The notes: generated by a model not told the origin, from the letters alone. A DNA stretch of 64,000 nucleotides from Pseudonocardiaceae bacterium (GCA_009379815.1 WHSY01000011.1:1-64000), one strand, 5' to 3'; shown: positions 37,295 through 47,157, numbered from the stretch's first letter. A program made the numbers and translations.

Positions 37295-39541
37295 GTGTCG
37301 AATCAGGGGTACGAAGAGGAACTGCGGTCCGAGCGGAGCCACGTGGCCGGGCTCTACGCGCGGCTCGACGCCGAGCGCGCGCGAGTGAAGGGCGAGTACA
37401 ACGCGGCGTTGCGGGGCCCTGTCTGTCAGGAAAATGGCGGGACACCCATGGACCGGGACGTCCGGGTGCGCGCGTCGGCCAAAGAGATGAAGCGGCTGGA
37501 CGTCGCGGACAACGGGCTGTGTTTCGGCCGGTTGGACACCCTTTCGGGCGACCATTCGTACATCGGCCGGATCGGCCTTCTCGACGAGGAGAACGACTAC
37601 GAACCGGTGTTGCTGGATTGGCGGGCACCGGCGTCGCGCGCGTTCTACGTCGCCACCGCCGCGACCCCGGAGAACATGCGTCGGCGCCGCCAATTCCACA
37701 CGCGCGGGCGCCAGGTGGTCGATTTCACCGACGAGGTCCTCGGCCGCCCGGTCGGCGCGGAGCGGGGTGGCCGAGGCGACACAGCGCTGCTCGCGGCGGT
37801 CAACGCGCCGCGCGGTGACGGGATGCGCGACATCGTGGCGACGATCCAGGCCGAGCAGGACGAGATCATCCGACTCGATCACCCGGGTGTGCTGGTGATC
37901 GAGGGCGGCCCAGGCACCGGGAAGACCGTGGTGGCGCTGCACCGCGTCGCTTACCTGCTCTACACCCAGCGGGAGCGAATGGAACGCCATGGCGTGCTCG
38001 TGGTCGGGCCCAACCCGGCGTTCCTGAACCACATCAGCCGCGTTCTGCCGTCGCTGGGCGAGTCCGCGGTGGTGTTCATGACCCCCGGCGACCTCGTGCC
38101 CGGCCTCCACGTCACCGCCGAGGACGCCCCGGAAGCCGCGCGGCTCAAGGGCTCACTGAAGATCCTCGACGTGCTCGCGGCGGCGATCGCCGACCGGCAG
38201 CGGCTGCCGGAGCATCCGCTGCCGATCGAGCTGGCGGACGTCACGGTGCGGATCGACGCCGAGACCGTGGAGTGGGCCAGGGAGGAGGCGAGCGCGAGCG
38301 CACTGCCGCACAACGACGCCCGCGCGGTGTTCAGCGAGATCGTCACGTGGGTGCTCACCGAACGGGCGATAGCCCGGATCGGCCGGGGCTGGCTGACCCG
38401 GGCGGACCGCGAAGCATGGGAGCGCCTGCGGGCGGACCTGCTCGAAGAGCTCGCGGATCACGACAAGTTCGCCGCCGCGCTCGACGAGCTCTGGCCGGTG
38501 CTGACGCCGGAAACAGTGTTGGCACCGCTGTACACGTCCCCAGAGCGGCTGCGGGCGGCCGGTGCGGACCCGGCGTTGTCGCGCGCCGACGGCGACGCCT
38601 GGACGGTGTCGGACGTGCCGCTGCTCGACGAACTGGTCGACCTGCTGGGTCGCGACAAGTCGGCCGACCAGGCCGCCGAGCAGGAACGGAAGGCCGAGGC
38701 CAAGGCCGAGGCCGAGTACGCGGCCGGCGTGATGGACATCCTCGTCGACCGCCAGGACTCGATGGACGACGAGGACCACCTGTTCGCCACGGACCTGCTC
38801 TACGCCGAGGATCTGGCGGATCGCTTCGTCGAGCGCGACACCCGGGAACTCGCCGAACGCGCCGCCGCGGACCGGGACTGGACCTACCGGCACGTCGTGG
38901 TCGACGAGGCCCAAGAACTGTCCGAAATGGACTGGCGGGTGCTGATGCGGCACTGCCCGGGCCGATCGTTCACTGTGGTCGGCGACCTCGCCCAACGCCG
39001 GTCGGTGGCCGGAGCGACATCGTGGGACACGACGCTGGAGCCGTACGTACCCGGCCGCTGGGTCTACCGGTCGCTGTCGGTGAACTATCGCACCCCGGCG
39101 GAGATCATGACCGTCGCCGCCGCGCTGCTCGCCGAGTTCGCACTCGGGCTCCAGCCACCGGAGTCGGTCCGCGCGTGCGGCGTCCAGCCATGGTCCAGAC
39201 GAGTCACCGAGGACGAACTACCCGCTGCCATCGAGGAATTCGTACGGGACGAAGCCGGCCGCGAAGGCACCAGCGTCGTGATCGGGCCACCGGGAGTGCC
39301 GGGCGCGGTGGTGGCTGTGCCGGCTTCGGAGACGAAGGGCCTAGAGTTCGACGCCGTCCTGGTCGTGGAACCAGAACGGATCCTCGCCGACGGCCCACGG
39401 GGCGCGGCCGAGCTCTACGTCGCCCTCACCCGCGCCACCCAACGCCTCGGCGTCCTGCACCAGGGCCCCTTGCCGCGGGCCCTGACCGTACTCGCCGAAA
39501 CCGGGACACCCGCCCAGGCCGGGAATCAACGGTTGGCGTAG
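37295..39541 (+). CDS. helR: HelR-like helicase-fold protein (rifamycin resistance)
   Basis: The 748-aa protein is a UvrD/HelD-like SF1 ATPase. HelR proteins bind RNA polymerase, displace rifamycins and confer tolerance. The N-terminal coiled coil (YEEELRSERSHVAGLYARLD) resembles the HelD arm. Walker A is GGPGTGKTVVAL near 204, Walker B VVVDEAQELS near 533, a motif III-like VVGDLAQRRS near 560, and motif VI ELYVALTRATQRLGVL at the end. GTG 37295 has GAGGGG 3 nt upstream. It is intact while the adjacent rox is broken. I looked for a rifamycin-associated element upstream and found none. Confidence 0.85.
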   Translation: MSNQGYEEELRSERSHVAGLYARLDAERARVKGEYNAALRGPVCQENGGTPMDRDVRVRASAKEMKRLDVADNGLCFGRLDTLSGDHSYIGRIGLLDEENDYEPVLLDWRAPASRAFYVATAATPENMRRRRQFHTRGRQVVDFTDEVLGRPVGAERGGRGDTALLAAVNAPRGDGMRDIVATIQAEQDEIIRLDHPGVLVIEGGPGTGKTVVALHRVAYLLYTQRERMERHGVLVVGPNPAFLNHISRVLPSLGESAVVFMTPGDLVPGLHVTAEDAPEAARLKGSLKILDVLAAAIADRQRLPEHPLPIELADVTVRIDAETVEWAREEASASALPHNDARAVFSEIVTWVLTERAIARIGRGWLTRADREAWERLRADLLEELADHDKFAAALDELWPVLTPETVLAPLYTSPERLRAAGADPALSRADGDAWTVSDVPLLDELVDLLGRDKSADQAAEQERKAEAKAEAEYAAGVMDILVDRQDSMDDEDHLFATDLLYAEDLADRFVERDTRELAERAAADRDWTYRHVVVDEAQELSEMDWRVLMRHCPGRSFTVVGDLAQRRSVAGATSWDTTLEPYVPGRWVYRSLSVNYRTPAEIMTVAAALLAEFALGLQPPESVRACGVQPWSRRVTEDELPAAIEEFVRDEAGREGTSVVIGPPGVPGAVVAVPASETKGLEFDAVLVVEPERILADGPRGAAELYVALTRATQRLGVLHQGPLPRALTVLAETGTPAQAGNQRLA

Positions 39542-39551
39542 CGATTCGCGT

Positions 39552-39583
39552 GCGGCCGGCCCCCCTGAGCCAGGGCCGGCCGC
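39552..39583 (+). terminator. Hairpin terminator after helR
   Basis: GCGGCCGGCCC at 39552-39562 pairs perfectly with GGGCCGGCCGC at 39573-39583 around a 10-nt loop. It begins 10 nt after the helR stop and has no T-tract. Confidence 0.75.
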
Positions 39584-39704
39584 GAACGCCTGTGCCCTCC
39601 GAATGTCTCGACCCGAGCGGAACTGCGAACGAATTGCCGAGCGGAATTGCGACACCCTGGCCGCCCACTACCGTGGTCTGACGGGGTGGTGGCGCCCAGA
39701 TATG

Positions 39705-39800
39705 ATCCGCTTGCTCAGCGCCTTGACCCGCAATCGGTCGGTGTCGACGACCTTGCCATCGGCCACGACGTGCGACCAACCCTCGTCGTGGCCGCGTGCC
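39705..39800 (-). pseudogene. IS5-type transposase fragment
   Basis: The minus strand reads HDEGWSHVVADGKVVDTDRL followed by RVKALSK. This fits the block around the first catalytic Asp of IS5/DDE-superfamily transposases (HEGWxHVxxDGxxxxTDR). About 30 codons remain. It lies in the 388-bp gap between helR and the DUF1707 gene, which otherwise contains the terminator, an imperfect tandem repeat at 39610-39655 (CGAGCGGAAyTGCGAm units) and nothing I recognise. It marks the right border of the resistance segment. Confidence 0.5.
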
Positions 39801-39929
39801 AGCCCGCTGTCGCCAGCGGGATGGCCGGGCGGCCGCATCCAGCGTGAAGGGCAACCGGACGGGGCCGCTACCCGCCGTCGGGAACCGAAGCACCACGGAT
39901 CTTGCAACGGGGCTACCCGCGTTACTGTC

Positions 39930-40544
39930 ATGCCTATGGCGGAGCCCTACGAGACGCCCCCGGCCGACGGCGACCGGGAAGCCGCCGTCGCGCGCCTCAC
40001 CGAGCACGTCGGCTCCGGCCATCTCACCCTTGCCGAGTTCGACGCGCGTGCGCGGCAGACCTACAGCGCGACCTCAACGGGCGAACTGGTCGCCGTCACC
40101 GCGGACCTGTCGGCGCCGACCGCCCCGGCACCTCCGAGGCGAAGGGCGCGACGTTGGGTGGTGGCGCTGTTGGGCGGCTCCACCGTCACCGGGCGGTGGC
40201 GGTTGAGCGGGACGCTGACGTCGATCTCCTTGATGGGCGGCACCACGCTGGACCTGCGCGATGTCGAACTCGACGGTGCGGAGGTCACGATCACGACGAT
40301 CGCGCTGCTGGGTGGTGACGACATCTACGTGCCCGACGGTGTCGACGTGGAGATGACCGGCTTCGCGCTGATGGGCGGCAACGACGAGTACGGCGTGACG
40401 ACCGAGGTGCGGCCCGGCGCCCCGAGGGTGCGGATCCGGGCATTCGCGGTGATGGGCGGGGTCGACCTGTGGCGGGTGCCCGCAGGATCGAGCACCCGCT
40501 CACTGCGCCAGGTCAGGAAGCGGATCAAGCACCACTGGCACTGA
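39930..40544 (+). CDS. DUF1707-domain protein with cell-wall-active-antibiotics-response-like C-terminus
   Basis: The 204-aa protein starts with a DUF1707 domain ([36 protein letters not shown]), a module of SHOCT-like shape. A basic linker follows. The C-terminal half is a repeated beta pattern with [46 protein letters not shown] and [10 protein letters not shown], like LiaF/DUF2154 domains. No membrane helix is clear. ATG 39930 and ATG 39936 are equally possible; no ribosome-binding site precedes either, so translation may be leaderless. Function is unknown. Confidence 0.78.
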   Translation: MPMAEPYETPPADGDREAAVARLTEHVGSGHLTLAEFDARARQTYSATSTGELVAVTADLSAPTAPAPPRRRARRWVVALLGGSTVTGRWRLSGTLTSISLMGGTTLDLRDVELDGAEVTITTIALLGGDDIYVPDGVDVEMTGFALMGGNDEYGVTTEVRPGAPRVRIRAFAVMGGVDLWRVPAGSSTRSLRQVRKRIKHHWH

Positions 40545-40593
40545 TACCGGTGACGGTATCCTCCCGCGACGGGCAGCATGGCAGGCTGCACAT

Positions 40594-41562
40594 GTGGACC
40601 GGCCCCTGTTGTTGCTCGATGCCGCCAGCCTCTACTTCCGCGCGTACTTCGGTGTGCCGGACACGGTGACCGCCCCGGACGGCACGCCCGTGAACGCGGT
40701 GCGGGGTTTCGCCGACATGATCGCCCGGTTGGTCGTCGCGCACCGCCCGGCGCGGTTGGTGGCCTGCCTGGACCTCGACTGGCGCCCCGCCTTCCGCGTC
40801 GCCGCGATGCCCTCCTACAAGGCGCACCGGGTCGCCGAGACACACGGCCAGGCGCCGGACGAGGAGGCAGTGCCGGACACTCTCGCACCGCAGCTGCCGG
40901 TGATCCTCGAGGTGCTCGCCGCGGCCGGCGTCGCCACAGCGGGCGCCGAGGGCTACGAGGCCGATGACGTGATCGGCACCCTGGTCGCCACCGAGAAGCG
41001 CGATCCGGTGACAGTGGTCAGCGGCGACCGCGACCTGTTCCAGGTGGTGCGCGAGGAACCGACCCCGGTCCGGGTCGTCTACGTGGCCCGCGGCCTCGCC
41101 AAGGCCGAGGTGATCGGCCCCGCCGAGCTCGCGGCGCGCTGCGGACTCCCCCCGACCGACACCGGCGCCGGATACGCGGACCTCGCCGCATTGCGGGGCG
41201 ACCCGTCCGACGGTCTGCCCGGCGTGCCCGGGGTCGGGGAGAAGACGGCCGCCACGCTGATCGGCCGGTTCGGCTCGGTGGAGGGCCTGCTGGCCGCGCT
41301 GGACGACCCCGCGGCGGCCCTTGCCCCTGCCGTGCGCGCCAAGCTGACCGCGGCGCGCGACTACCTGACCGCCGCCCCCGCCGTGGTGCGGGTGGCCACC
41401 GACGCCGAGGTGCACGTCGACCGGGGCGACGCGCTGCCGCCCGCATCCTGCGACCTGGAGGCGCTGGCCGCGCTGCAGCGCAGGTGGGGCCTCGGTGCGT
41501 CCGTCGACCGGCTGACCGCGGCGCTGCGTGGCGATCAGGGACCCGGCGCGGCCACCTCGTAG
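40594..41562 (+). CDS. 5'-3' exonuclease (DNA polymerase I N-terminal domain-like)
   Basis: The 322-aa protein is a stand-alone FEN-type nuclease. Acidic metal ligands appear in [36 protein letters not shown] and [12 protein letters not shown]; the helix-hairpin-helix DNA-binding motif is [18 protein letters not shown]. It likely removes RNA primers or flaps and acts beside Pol I. It starts with GTG 40594, [10 protein letters not shown]. It is convergent with the DUF4333 gene. Confidence 0.9.
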   Translation: MDRPLLLLDAASLYFRAYFGVPDTVTAPDGTPVNAVRGFADMIARLVVAHRPARLVACLDLDWRPAFRVAAMPSYKAHRVAETHGQAPDEEAVPDTLAPQLPVILEVLAAAGVATAGAEGYEADDVIGTLVATEKRDPVTVVSGDRDLFQVVREEPTPVRVVYVARGLAKAEVIGPAELAARCGLPPTDTGAGYADLAALRGDPSDGLPGVPGVGEKTAATLIGRFGSVEGLLAALDDPAAALAPAVRAKLTAARDYLTAAPAVVRVATDAEVHVDRGDALPPASCDLEALAALQRRWGLGASVDRLTAALRGDQGPGAATS

Positions 41563-41894
41563 ACACCACCATCGGTGCGCACGGTGATCCTCACCTCGCG
41601 CAGATCACCGTCGACGGTGGCCCGGCAGGTGAAGCTGCGCCCGGCCTCGACCGGCTGATCCGTGGGACACGACACCGACCCGACGGCGTAGCCGCTGCCG
41701 GTGAGCACCCGCTGCACGCCCTGCTGCACGGCGGTCTCGTCGAACACGGTGATCCGGAACCATCCCCGGTTGACGAGGCCGAGGGCGAGGACGGCGGCGA
41801 CCAGCAGCGCGAGGCCTGCGAGCAGCCACGGCAGCGGTGACAACGGCTCCTGCTGCCGATGGCGGGGACCCGGCTGCGCGCGCGGTGTGCTCAC
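41535..41894 (-). CDS. DUF4333-domain membrane-anchored protein
   Basis: The 119-aa protein has a Pro/Arg/Gln-rich cytosolic start, one transmembrane helix ([20 protein letters not shown]) and an extracytoplasmic DUF4333 domain with a Cys pair ([21 protein letters not shown]) that probably forms a disulfide. GTG 41894 overlaps the stop of the helicase gene (GTGA), so it is coupled to helY. Function is unknown. The last 28 bp overlap the convergent exonuclease gene. Confidence 0.75.
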   Translation of the reverse strand: MSTPRAQPGPRHRQQEPLSPLPWLLAGLALLVAAVLALGLVNRGWFRITVFDETAVQQGVQRVLTGSGYAVGSVSCPTDQPVEAGRSFTCRATVDGDLREVRITVRTDGGVYEVAAPGP

Positions 41895-44641
41895 TCGGGT
41901 GTGCCCATCGCGACGACCCCGCGGCGCACCGCCCGCACGGCCGCGGCCGCAGCCGCTCCGACCTGCGACGCCTCCCCGGCCACACCGCGGATCTGATCGA
42001 GCAGGTCGACGACCTGCCGGCACCAGCGCACGAAGTCACCCGCGGACAGCTCCGCGCCGTTGCGCTCCGCGGCGGCGAGCACCGCGGACAGCGACTCGCC
42101 CCGTGCCCAGCGGTACACCGGCCAGGCGAACCCCGGGTCGGGCTCGCGGGTGCGCTCGAGCCGGTGACGCCGCTCGTCGTCCTCGAGCCCGGCCCAGGTC
42201 CGCATGGTGGCCGCCAGCACGTCGGTCACCTCGCCGGCGGGCACCGACGCCGTAGGGCCCTCGTCCCGGCGCGCCTCGTAGACCAGCGCGGAGACGACAG
42301 CCGCGAGCTCGGCGGGCTCGCACCCGTCCCAGAGCCCGTGCCGCAGGCACTCCGCGGCGAGCAGGTCGGACTCCGACCACAGCCGTGACAACCGCTTGCC
42401 GGCATCGGTGAGGCGCTCCCCGTCGAGGTAGCCGCGCTCGGCCAGCAGGCCGCGGATCCGGTCGAAGGCGCGCGCGAGCGAGTGCGTGGTCGCCGCCACC
42501 TGCTGGCGCAGCTTGTCGGTCTCGCGAGACAGCCGGTCGTACCGCTCCGCCCAGCGGGCGTGGGCCTCCCGGTCGTCGCAGCCGTGACAGGGGTGGGCCC
42601 GCAACGCCCGGCGCAGCGCGGCGAGCTCGGCGTCGTCGGCGGTCTCGCTGCCCGTCGGGGCCTTGCGGCGGCCGCGCGGTGGCGCCTCGATACCGGTGTT
42701 GCGCAGGCTCGACGCCAGGTCGCGGCGCACCCGGGGCACCTTGTGCTCCACCCGCTTGGGCAGCCGCATCGTGCCCAGCACCTGCACCGGCGTCGGGAAG
42801 TCGGCGACCGACAACCGCCCGGCCCAGCGGTCCTCGGTGAGCACGAGCGGGCGCGGCTCGTCGGTGGGCGGGTTGGTCCCCGGATCGAGCACCACCGCGA
42901 GCCCGGAGCGCCGCCCGCCCGGCACCGCGATCACGTCACCGCGCTGCAGCCCGGCCAGCGCGTCGCCGGCCTGTGACCGGCGCTGCGCGGCGCCTTGCCG
43001 GGCCCGCAGCCGCTCCCGTTCGGAGATCCGGCGCCGCAGCGCCGCGTACTCGGCGAAGTCGCCGAGATGGCACGTCATCGACTCGGCGTAGCCGGCCAGG
43101 CCCTCCTCGTTGCGCTCGATCCGCCGGGCGAGCCCCACCACCGAACGGTCGGCCTGGAACTGGGCGAACGACTGCTCGAGCAGCGCCCGCCCCCGGTCCA
43201 CCCCGACCCGGTCGACGAGGTTGACGGCCATGTTGTAGCCGGGCCGGAAGGAACTGTGCAGCGGGTAGGTGCGGGTCGAGGCCAGCCCGGCGACCTTTGT
43301 GGGATCGACGCCGGGCTGCCAGAGCACCACCGCGTGCCCCTCGACGTCGATGCCCCGGCGCCCGGCCCGGCCGGTGAGCTGGGTGTACTCGCCCGGAGTG
43401 AGGTCGACGTGCGACTCGCCGTTGAACTTCACCAGCCGTTCCAGCACGACCGTGCGGGCCGGCATGTTGATGCCCAGCGCCAGTGTCTCGGTGGCGAACA
43501 CCGCGCGGACCAGGCCGCGCACGAACAGCTCCTCGACGGTCTCCTTGAACGCCGGCAGCAGCCCCGCGTGGTGGGCCGCCACGCCCCGCTCGAGCGCCTC
43601 GCGCCACTCCCAGAAGCCGAGCACACCGAGGTCGTCGTCCGGCAGGTCCGCGGTGCGCTGGTCGACGGTCCTGCGGATCTGCGTGGCCTCGTCAGCCGTG
43701 GTCAGCCGCAACCCGGTGCGGACGCACTGGGTCACCGCCGCATCGCACCCCGCCCGGCTGAAGATGAAGGTGATCGCGGGCAGCAGCCCGGCCCGGTCGA
43801 GCCGGGCCACCACGTCGGTCCGCGGCGGCGGGCGGAAGCGAGGACCCCCGCCGCCGCGCGGCCCACCACGGCGCGGCCGTGACCCGCCTGCGCCATGGCG
43901 GCGCTCCATCTCCTCGACGTGGCGGACCAGATCCGGGTGGACCGTGAGCTTGCCGCCGCGCTGCTCGGCGAACAGGTCGAACATCCGGTTGCCGACCAGC
44001 ATGTGCTGCCACAGCGGTACCGGGCGCTGCTCGTCGACGACCACGGCCGTGTCGCCGCGGACGTCGACCAGCCAGTCGCCGAACTCCTCGGCGTTGCTCA
44101 CCGTCGCGGACAGGCCCACCAGCCGTACGGACTCCGGCAGCTGCAGGATCACCTCCTCCCACACCGCACCGCGGAACCGGTCGGCCAGGTAATGCACCTC
44201 GTCCATCACCACGTAGGCGAGCCCGTCGAGCGTCGAGCTGCGCGCGTAGAGCATGTTGCGCAGCACCTCGGTGGTCATCACCACGATCGGCGCCTCGCCG
44301 TTGATCGACGTGTCCCCGGTGAGCAGGCCGACCTGCCGCGCGCCGTGCCGGGCGGACAGGTCGGCGTACTTCTGGTTGGACAGCGCCTTGATCGGTGTGG
44401 TGTAGAAGCACTTGCGCCCCTGCGCCAGCGCCAGGTGCACGGCGAACTCGCCCACCACCGTCTTGCCCGCCCCGGTCGGGGCGCAGACCAGCACCCCGTG
44501 CCCGCCGTCGAGCGCCTCGCACGCCTCGCGCTGGAACGGGTCGAGCTCGAAGCTCAGCCCGGTGGTGAAGTCGTCGAGCTCGGGGTGGGCGGCCCGCCTT
44601 CGGGACGCGGCGTACGCCTCGGCTGGGGAGCGGGTTGCCAC
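41891..44641 (-). CDS. helY: Ski2/Mtr4-like DEAD/DEAH-box RNA helicase (HelY)
   Basis: The 916-aa protein has SF2 motifs: Walker A CAPTGAGKTVVGEF near 52-60, TTPIKALSNQKYADL (motif Ia), VMDEVHYL (motif II) near 146, VGLSATVSN (III), and LTGRAGRRGIDVEGH (VI) near 420. A C-terminal DSHCT-like helical domain follows. It likely unwinds structured RNA in processing or decay. It is 54 bp from tatC, in the common actinobacterial order. Confidence 0.92.
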   Translation of the reverse strand: MATRSPAEAYAASRRRAAHPELDDFTTGLSFELDPFQREACEALDGGHGVLVCAPTGAGKTVVGEFAVHLALAQGRKCFYTTPIKALSNQKYADLSARHGARQVGLLTGDTSINGEAPIVVMTTEVLRNMLYARSSTLDGLAYVVMDEVHYLADRFRGAVWEEVILQLPESVRLVGLSATVSNAEEFGDWLVDVRGDTAVVVDEQRPVPLWQHMLVGNRMFDLFAEQRGGKLTVHPDLVRHVEEMERRHGAGGSRPRRGGPRGGGGPRFRPPPRTDVVARLDRAGLLPAITFIFSRAGCDAAVTQCVRTGLRLTTADEATQIRRTVDQRTADLPDDDLGVLGFWEWREALERGVAAHHAGLLPAFKETVEELFVRGLVRAVFATETLALGINMPARTVVLERLVKFNGESHVDLTPGEYTQLTGRAGRRGIDVEGHAVVLWQPGVDPTKVAGLASTRTYPLHSSFRPGYNMAVNLVDRVGVDRGRALLEQSFAQFQADRSVVGLARRIERNEEGLAGYAESMTCHLGDFAEYAALRRRISERERLRARQGAAQRRSQAGDALAGLQRGDVIAVPGGRRSGLAVVLDPGTNPPTDEPRPLVLTEDRWAGRLSVADFPTPVQVLGTMRLPKRVEHKVPRVRRDLASSLRNTGIEAPPRGRRKAPTGSETADDAELAALRRALRAHPCHGCDDREAHARWAERYDRLSRETDKLRQQVAATTHSLARAFDRIRGLLAERGYLDGERLTDAGKRLSRLWSESDLLAAECLRHGLWDGCEPAELAAVVSALVYEARRDEGPTASVPAGEVTDVLAATMRTWAGLEDDERRHRLERTREPDPGFAWPVYRWARGESLSAVLAAAERNGAELSAGDFVRWCRQVVDLLDQIRGVAGEASQVGAAAAAAVRAVRRGVVAMGTPE

Positions 44642-44695
44642 CCCACCAGGCTAATCACACCCGTCCCGGTCCCGCCGGACGCGCCGACTACAGGA

Positions 44696-45613
44696 TCAGG
44701 TGACGTCGTCGTACCCGGCGACCGGTTCGACGCGGTGGTCCAGCGTCGACGCTTCGTCGGGGTCGAGATCGTCCCAGCCCTGCTCGGCGCGCTGCCGCAC
44801 CACCCGGCGGTCGTGCAGGTAGGCGATGAACACCGCGAGTTCGAAGAGCACCACCAGTGCGAGGGCGAGCGCGATCATCGAGATCGGGTCCTGGCCGGGC
44901 GTGGCGACCGCGGCGAAGACGAAGAGCCCGAAGATGCTCCCCCGCTGCCAGGAGCGCAGCTTGGTGTACGGCAACACCCCGACCAGATTGAGCATCACGA
45001 TGATCAGTGGCAGTTCGAAGCTGACCCCGAACACCAGCAGCATGAGCAGCAGGAAGCCGACGTAGGCCTTGCCGTTCAGCGCGACGGTGAACGCACCGTC
45101 ACCCAGCCCGACCAGAAACGACAATCCGGCGGGCACCACGAAGTAGGCGAGCACGGCGCCGACCGCGAACAGGATGCTGGCCACCCCGACGAAGACCATC
45201 GCGAAGCGCCGCTCCTTGACGTGCAGGCCGGGGGTGATGAAGGCCCAGATCTGATAGAGCCAGACCGGGCCGGTGAGCACCGCACCGGCAGCCAGGCCCA
45301 CCTGCAGGCGCGTGTTGAACGCGTCGAACGGGCTGGTCTGCAACAGTTGGCACTCACCCGGGTTCGGCGTCAGGCGCACCCCGGGCGGCAGGCCGCAGTA
45401 CGGGCCGGTGAGCAGTTCGTTGAGGCTGGCGAAGCCGAGCGGGTGCACCCCCCACCAGAAGAAGCCCAGCACGCCGCCGGCGGCCAGCGCCAGCATGGCG
45501 ACCGTGAGCCGGTTGCGCAGCTCGTAGAGGTGCTCCATGAGCGTCATGGAGCCGTCGGGGTTGGCGCCGCGGCGCGACCCGGGGCGGCCCAGCGGCAAGC
45601 GCACCCCTGTCAC
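44696..45613 (-). CDS. tatC: Twin-arginine translocase subunit TatC
   Basis: The 305-aa protein has six transmembrane helices and the signature start MTLMEHLYELRNRL (residue 23 on), whose conserved Glu contacts the twin-arginine signal. FWWGVHPLGFASLNEL, AFITPGLHVKERRF and FELPLIIVMLNLVGV are conserved. The C-terminal cytosolic tail is acidic and longer than in E. coli. It lies 10 nt downstream of tatA on the same strand. The upstream 22 residues may belong to the protein or the start may be ATG 45547. Confidence 0.95.
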   Translation of the reverse strand: MTGVRLPLGRPGSRRGANPDGSMTLMEHLYELRNRLTVAMLALAAGGVLGFFWWGVHPLGFASLNELLTGPYCGLPPGVRLTPNPGECQLLQTSPFDAFNTRLQVGLAAGAVLTGPVWLYQIWAFITPGLHVKERRFAMVFVGVASILFAVGAVLAYFVVPAGLSFLVGLGDGAFTVALNGKAYVGFLLLMLLVFGVSFELPLIIVMLNLVGVLPYTKLRSWQRGSIFGLFVFAAVATPGQDPISMIALALALVVLFELAVFIAYLHDRRVVRQRAEQGWDDLDPDEASTLDHRVEPVAGYDDVT

Positions 45614-45623
45614 CCGCCTCTCG

Positions 45624-45908
45624 TCAGCGGGTGGTGTCCGTGCGGGGCTGCGGCTGCTCGGCCGGCCGGGGCGGGTCCGGCTGCGGGCTCGACGGTGGCA
45701 GCGCCTGGGTCTGCTCGCGCTGCGCGGTCGTGTCGGCGGGCTCGTCGCCCTGGCTGTCGTCCGAGCGCAGCCCCTTGGTCTCGGCCTTGAAGATGCGCAT
45801 GGACTGGCCGATGGAGCGCGCGGCGTTCGGCAGCTTGGTCGCGCCGAACAACAGCACCAGCACTCCCAGCAGCAGGACCAGTTCCCAGCCTCCCGGAATC
45901 CCTGGCAT
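45624..45908 (-). CDS. tatA: Twin-arginine translocase subunit TatA
   Basis: The 94-aa protein has one N-terminal transmembrane helix (WELVLLLGVLVLLFGATKLP), the hinge FGATKLP, an amphipathic helix (NAARSIGQSMRIFKAETKG) and a long acidic, Pro/Gln-rich cytosolic tail, the standard layout of TatA. It is followed closely by tatC. A strong AGGAGAG site precedes ATG 45908. Confidence 0.95.
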   Translation of the reverse strand: MPGIPGGWELVLLLGVLVLLFGATKLPNAARSIGQSMRIFKAETKGLRSDDSQGDEPADTTAQREQTQALPPSSPQPDPPRPAEQPQPRTDTTR

Positions 45909-45944
45909 GTGGCGCTCCTCTCCTAGCGTTCTACCTGCTCGATC

Positions 45945-46175
45945 TTACGCGGTGGCCGGTCCCGGTGGTTCACCCGACGGGTGGCGGCGGCGGTCGAGCT
46001 CGACGCGCAGCGCGGCCATCCTGGCGCTGAGCAGCCCGACACCCCGGGTGAGTTCGCCCCGGGTGACCCGCGCGGCGTCGGCGACCCGGCGCACCGGCCC
46101 GATCAGCCGCAGCAGCAGCACCAGCACGACGACCAGGGCGCCGGCGACCAGCAGCAGGCTCGTCAAGTACGGCAT
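45945..46175 (-). CDS. Small membrane-anchored protein next to tatA
   Basis: The 76-aa protein has one N-terminal hydrophobic helix (LTSLLLVAGALVVVLVLLL) followed by an Arg-rich amphipathic region (RVTRGELTRGVGLLSARMAAL). It lies 36 bp upstream of tatA and 10 bp after pafC, all on one strand, so it is part of the pafBC-tatAC gene run. The role is unknown. Confidence 0.65.
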   Translation of the reverse strand: MPYLTSLLLVAGALVVVLVLLLRLIGPVRRVADAARVTRGELTRGVGLLSARMAALRVELDRRRHPSGEPPGPATA

Positions 46176-46185
46176 GACCGTCACG

Positions 46186-47157
46186 CTATCCTGCCGTCGT
46201 CGGCGGCAGGTGACGGGATCGGCGAACGGCGGCTCGGGCGCGCTCGCTGACCGCGTCGGCGAGTTCGGCGGGCTCGAGCACCGACGCGTCGCCGCCCAAT
46301 CCCAGCACGAGGCGCACCATCCACTGGGTGTCGGCGTAGCGCATCCGTACCGTCGCCGCCCCGCCTTCGGCTCCCTCGACATCCTCCACCGGGTAGTACT
46401 CGGCCACCCACCGGGCATCCGGTGCGAGGGTCAGCACAGCCACCTGCTGGTCGGGCTCGGCGCGGAACAGCCCCGCGGAGACGTCGGTCGGCCGCGCGTG
46501 CGACGGCGGCACGGCCGGCTCGTCGAGGACGGTGACGTGGTCGATGCGGTCGAGCCGGAACAGCCGTACCGCCTCGGCGCTGCGGCACCACGCCTCCAGG
46601 TAGCTGTGCCCCTCCACCAGCAGCAGCCGCATCGGGTCCACGGTGCGCTCGCTGACGGCGTCCCGGGAGGCCGTGTAGTAGCGGGTCCACAGCGCGCGGC
46701 GCCGGTCCAGCGCGTCACGCACGGACGTCAACGCGGCCTCCTCACGCGTCGCCAGGCCCACGACCACGGCCTGCTGCCCGGTGGCGTGACCGGCGGCCGA
46801 CTCGATCTTCGCCAGGGCACGCCGCACCGCCCCGGCGTCGACCACACCCGGTGTCTCGGCCAGCGCCCGCAACGCCACCACCAGTGCGGTTGCCTCGGCC
46901 GCCGAGGGTCGCAGCGGGCGGCGCATCCCTGCGTCGAAGGTCACCGTGACGGTCTCACCCTCGAAGGAGAGGTCGATGAGGTCACCGGGCCCATACCCGG
47001 GCAGGCCGCACATCCACAGCAGCTCGAGGTCGCGTCGCAGCTGACGCGGGGTGACGTCGAAGTCGGCGGCCGCCTCGTCGATGGGCACGCCGGGGCGGCC
47101 CAGCAGGTAGGGCACCAGCGCCAGCAGCCGGGGCAGCCGGTCGGCGACACCCGGCAT
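46186..47157 (-). CDS. pafC: WYL-domain transcriptional regulator PafC
   Basis: The 323-aa protein has an N-terminal winged HTH (PIDEAAADFDVTPRQLRRDLELLWM), a WYL domain with RLLLVEGHSYLEAWCRSAEAV, VRLFRLDRI, and a C-terminal WCX domain. With PafB it activates DNA-damage genes in mycobacteria, independently of LexA. It starts at ATG 47157, overlapping the pafB stop. Known pafBC loci adjoin pafA; here a molybdopterin oxidoreductase and a VOC protein lie between. Confidence 0.9.
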   Translation of the reverse strand: MPGVADRLPRLLALVPYLLGRPGVPIDEAAADFDVTPRQLRRDLELLWMCGLPGYGPGDLIDLSFEGETVTVTFDAGMRRPLRPSAAEATALVVALRALAETPGVVDAGAVRRALAKIESAAGHATGQQAVVVGLATREEAALTSVRDALDRRRALWTRYYTASRDAVSERTVDPMRLLLVEGHSYLEAWCRSAEAVRLFRLDRIDHVTVLDEPAVPPSHARPTDVSAGLFRAEPDQQVAVLTLAPDARWVAEYYPVEDVEGAEGGAATVRMRYADTQWMVRLVLGLGGDASVLEPAELADAVSERARAAVRRSRHLPPTTAG

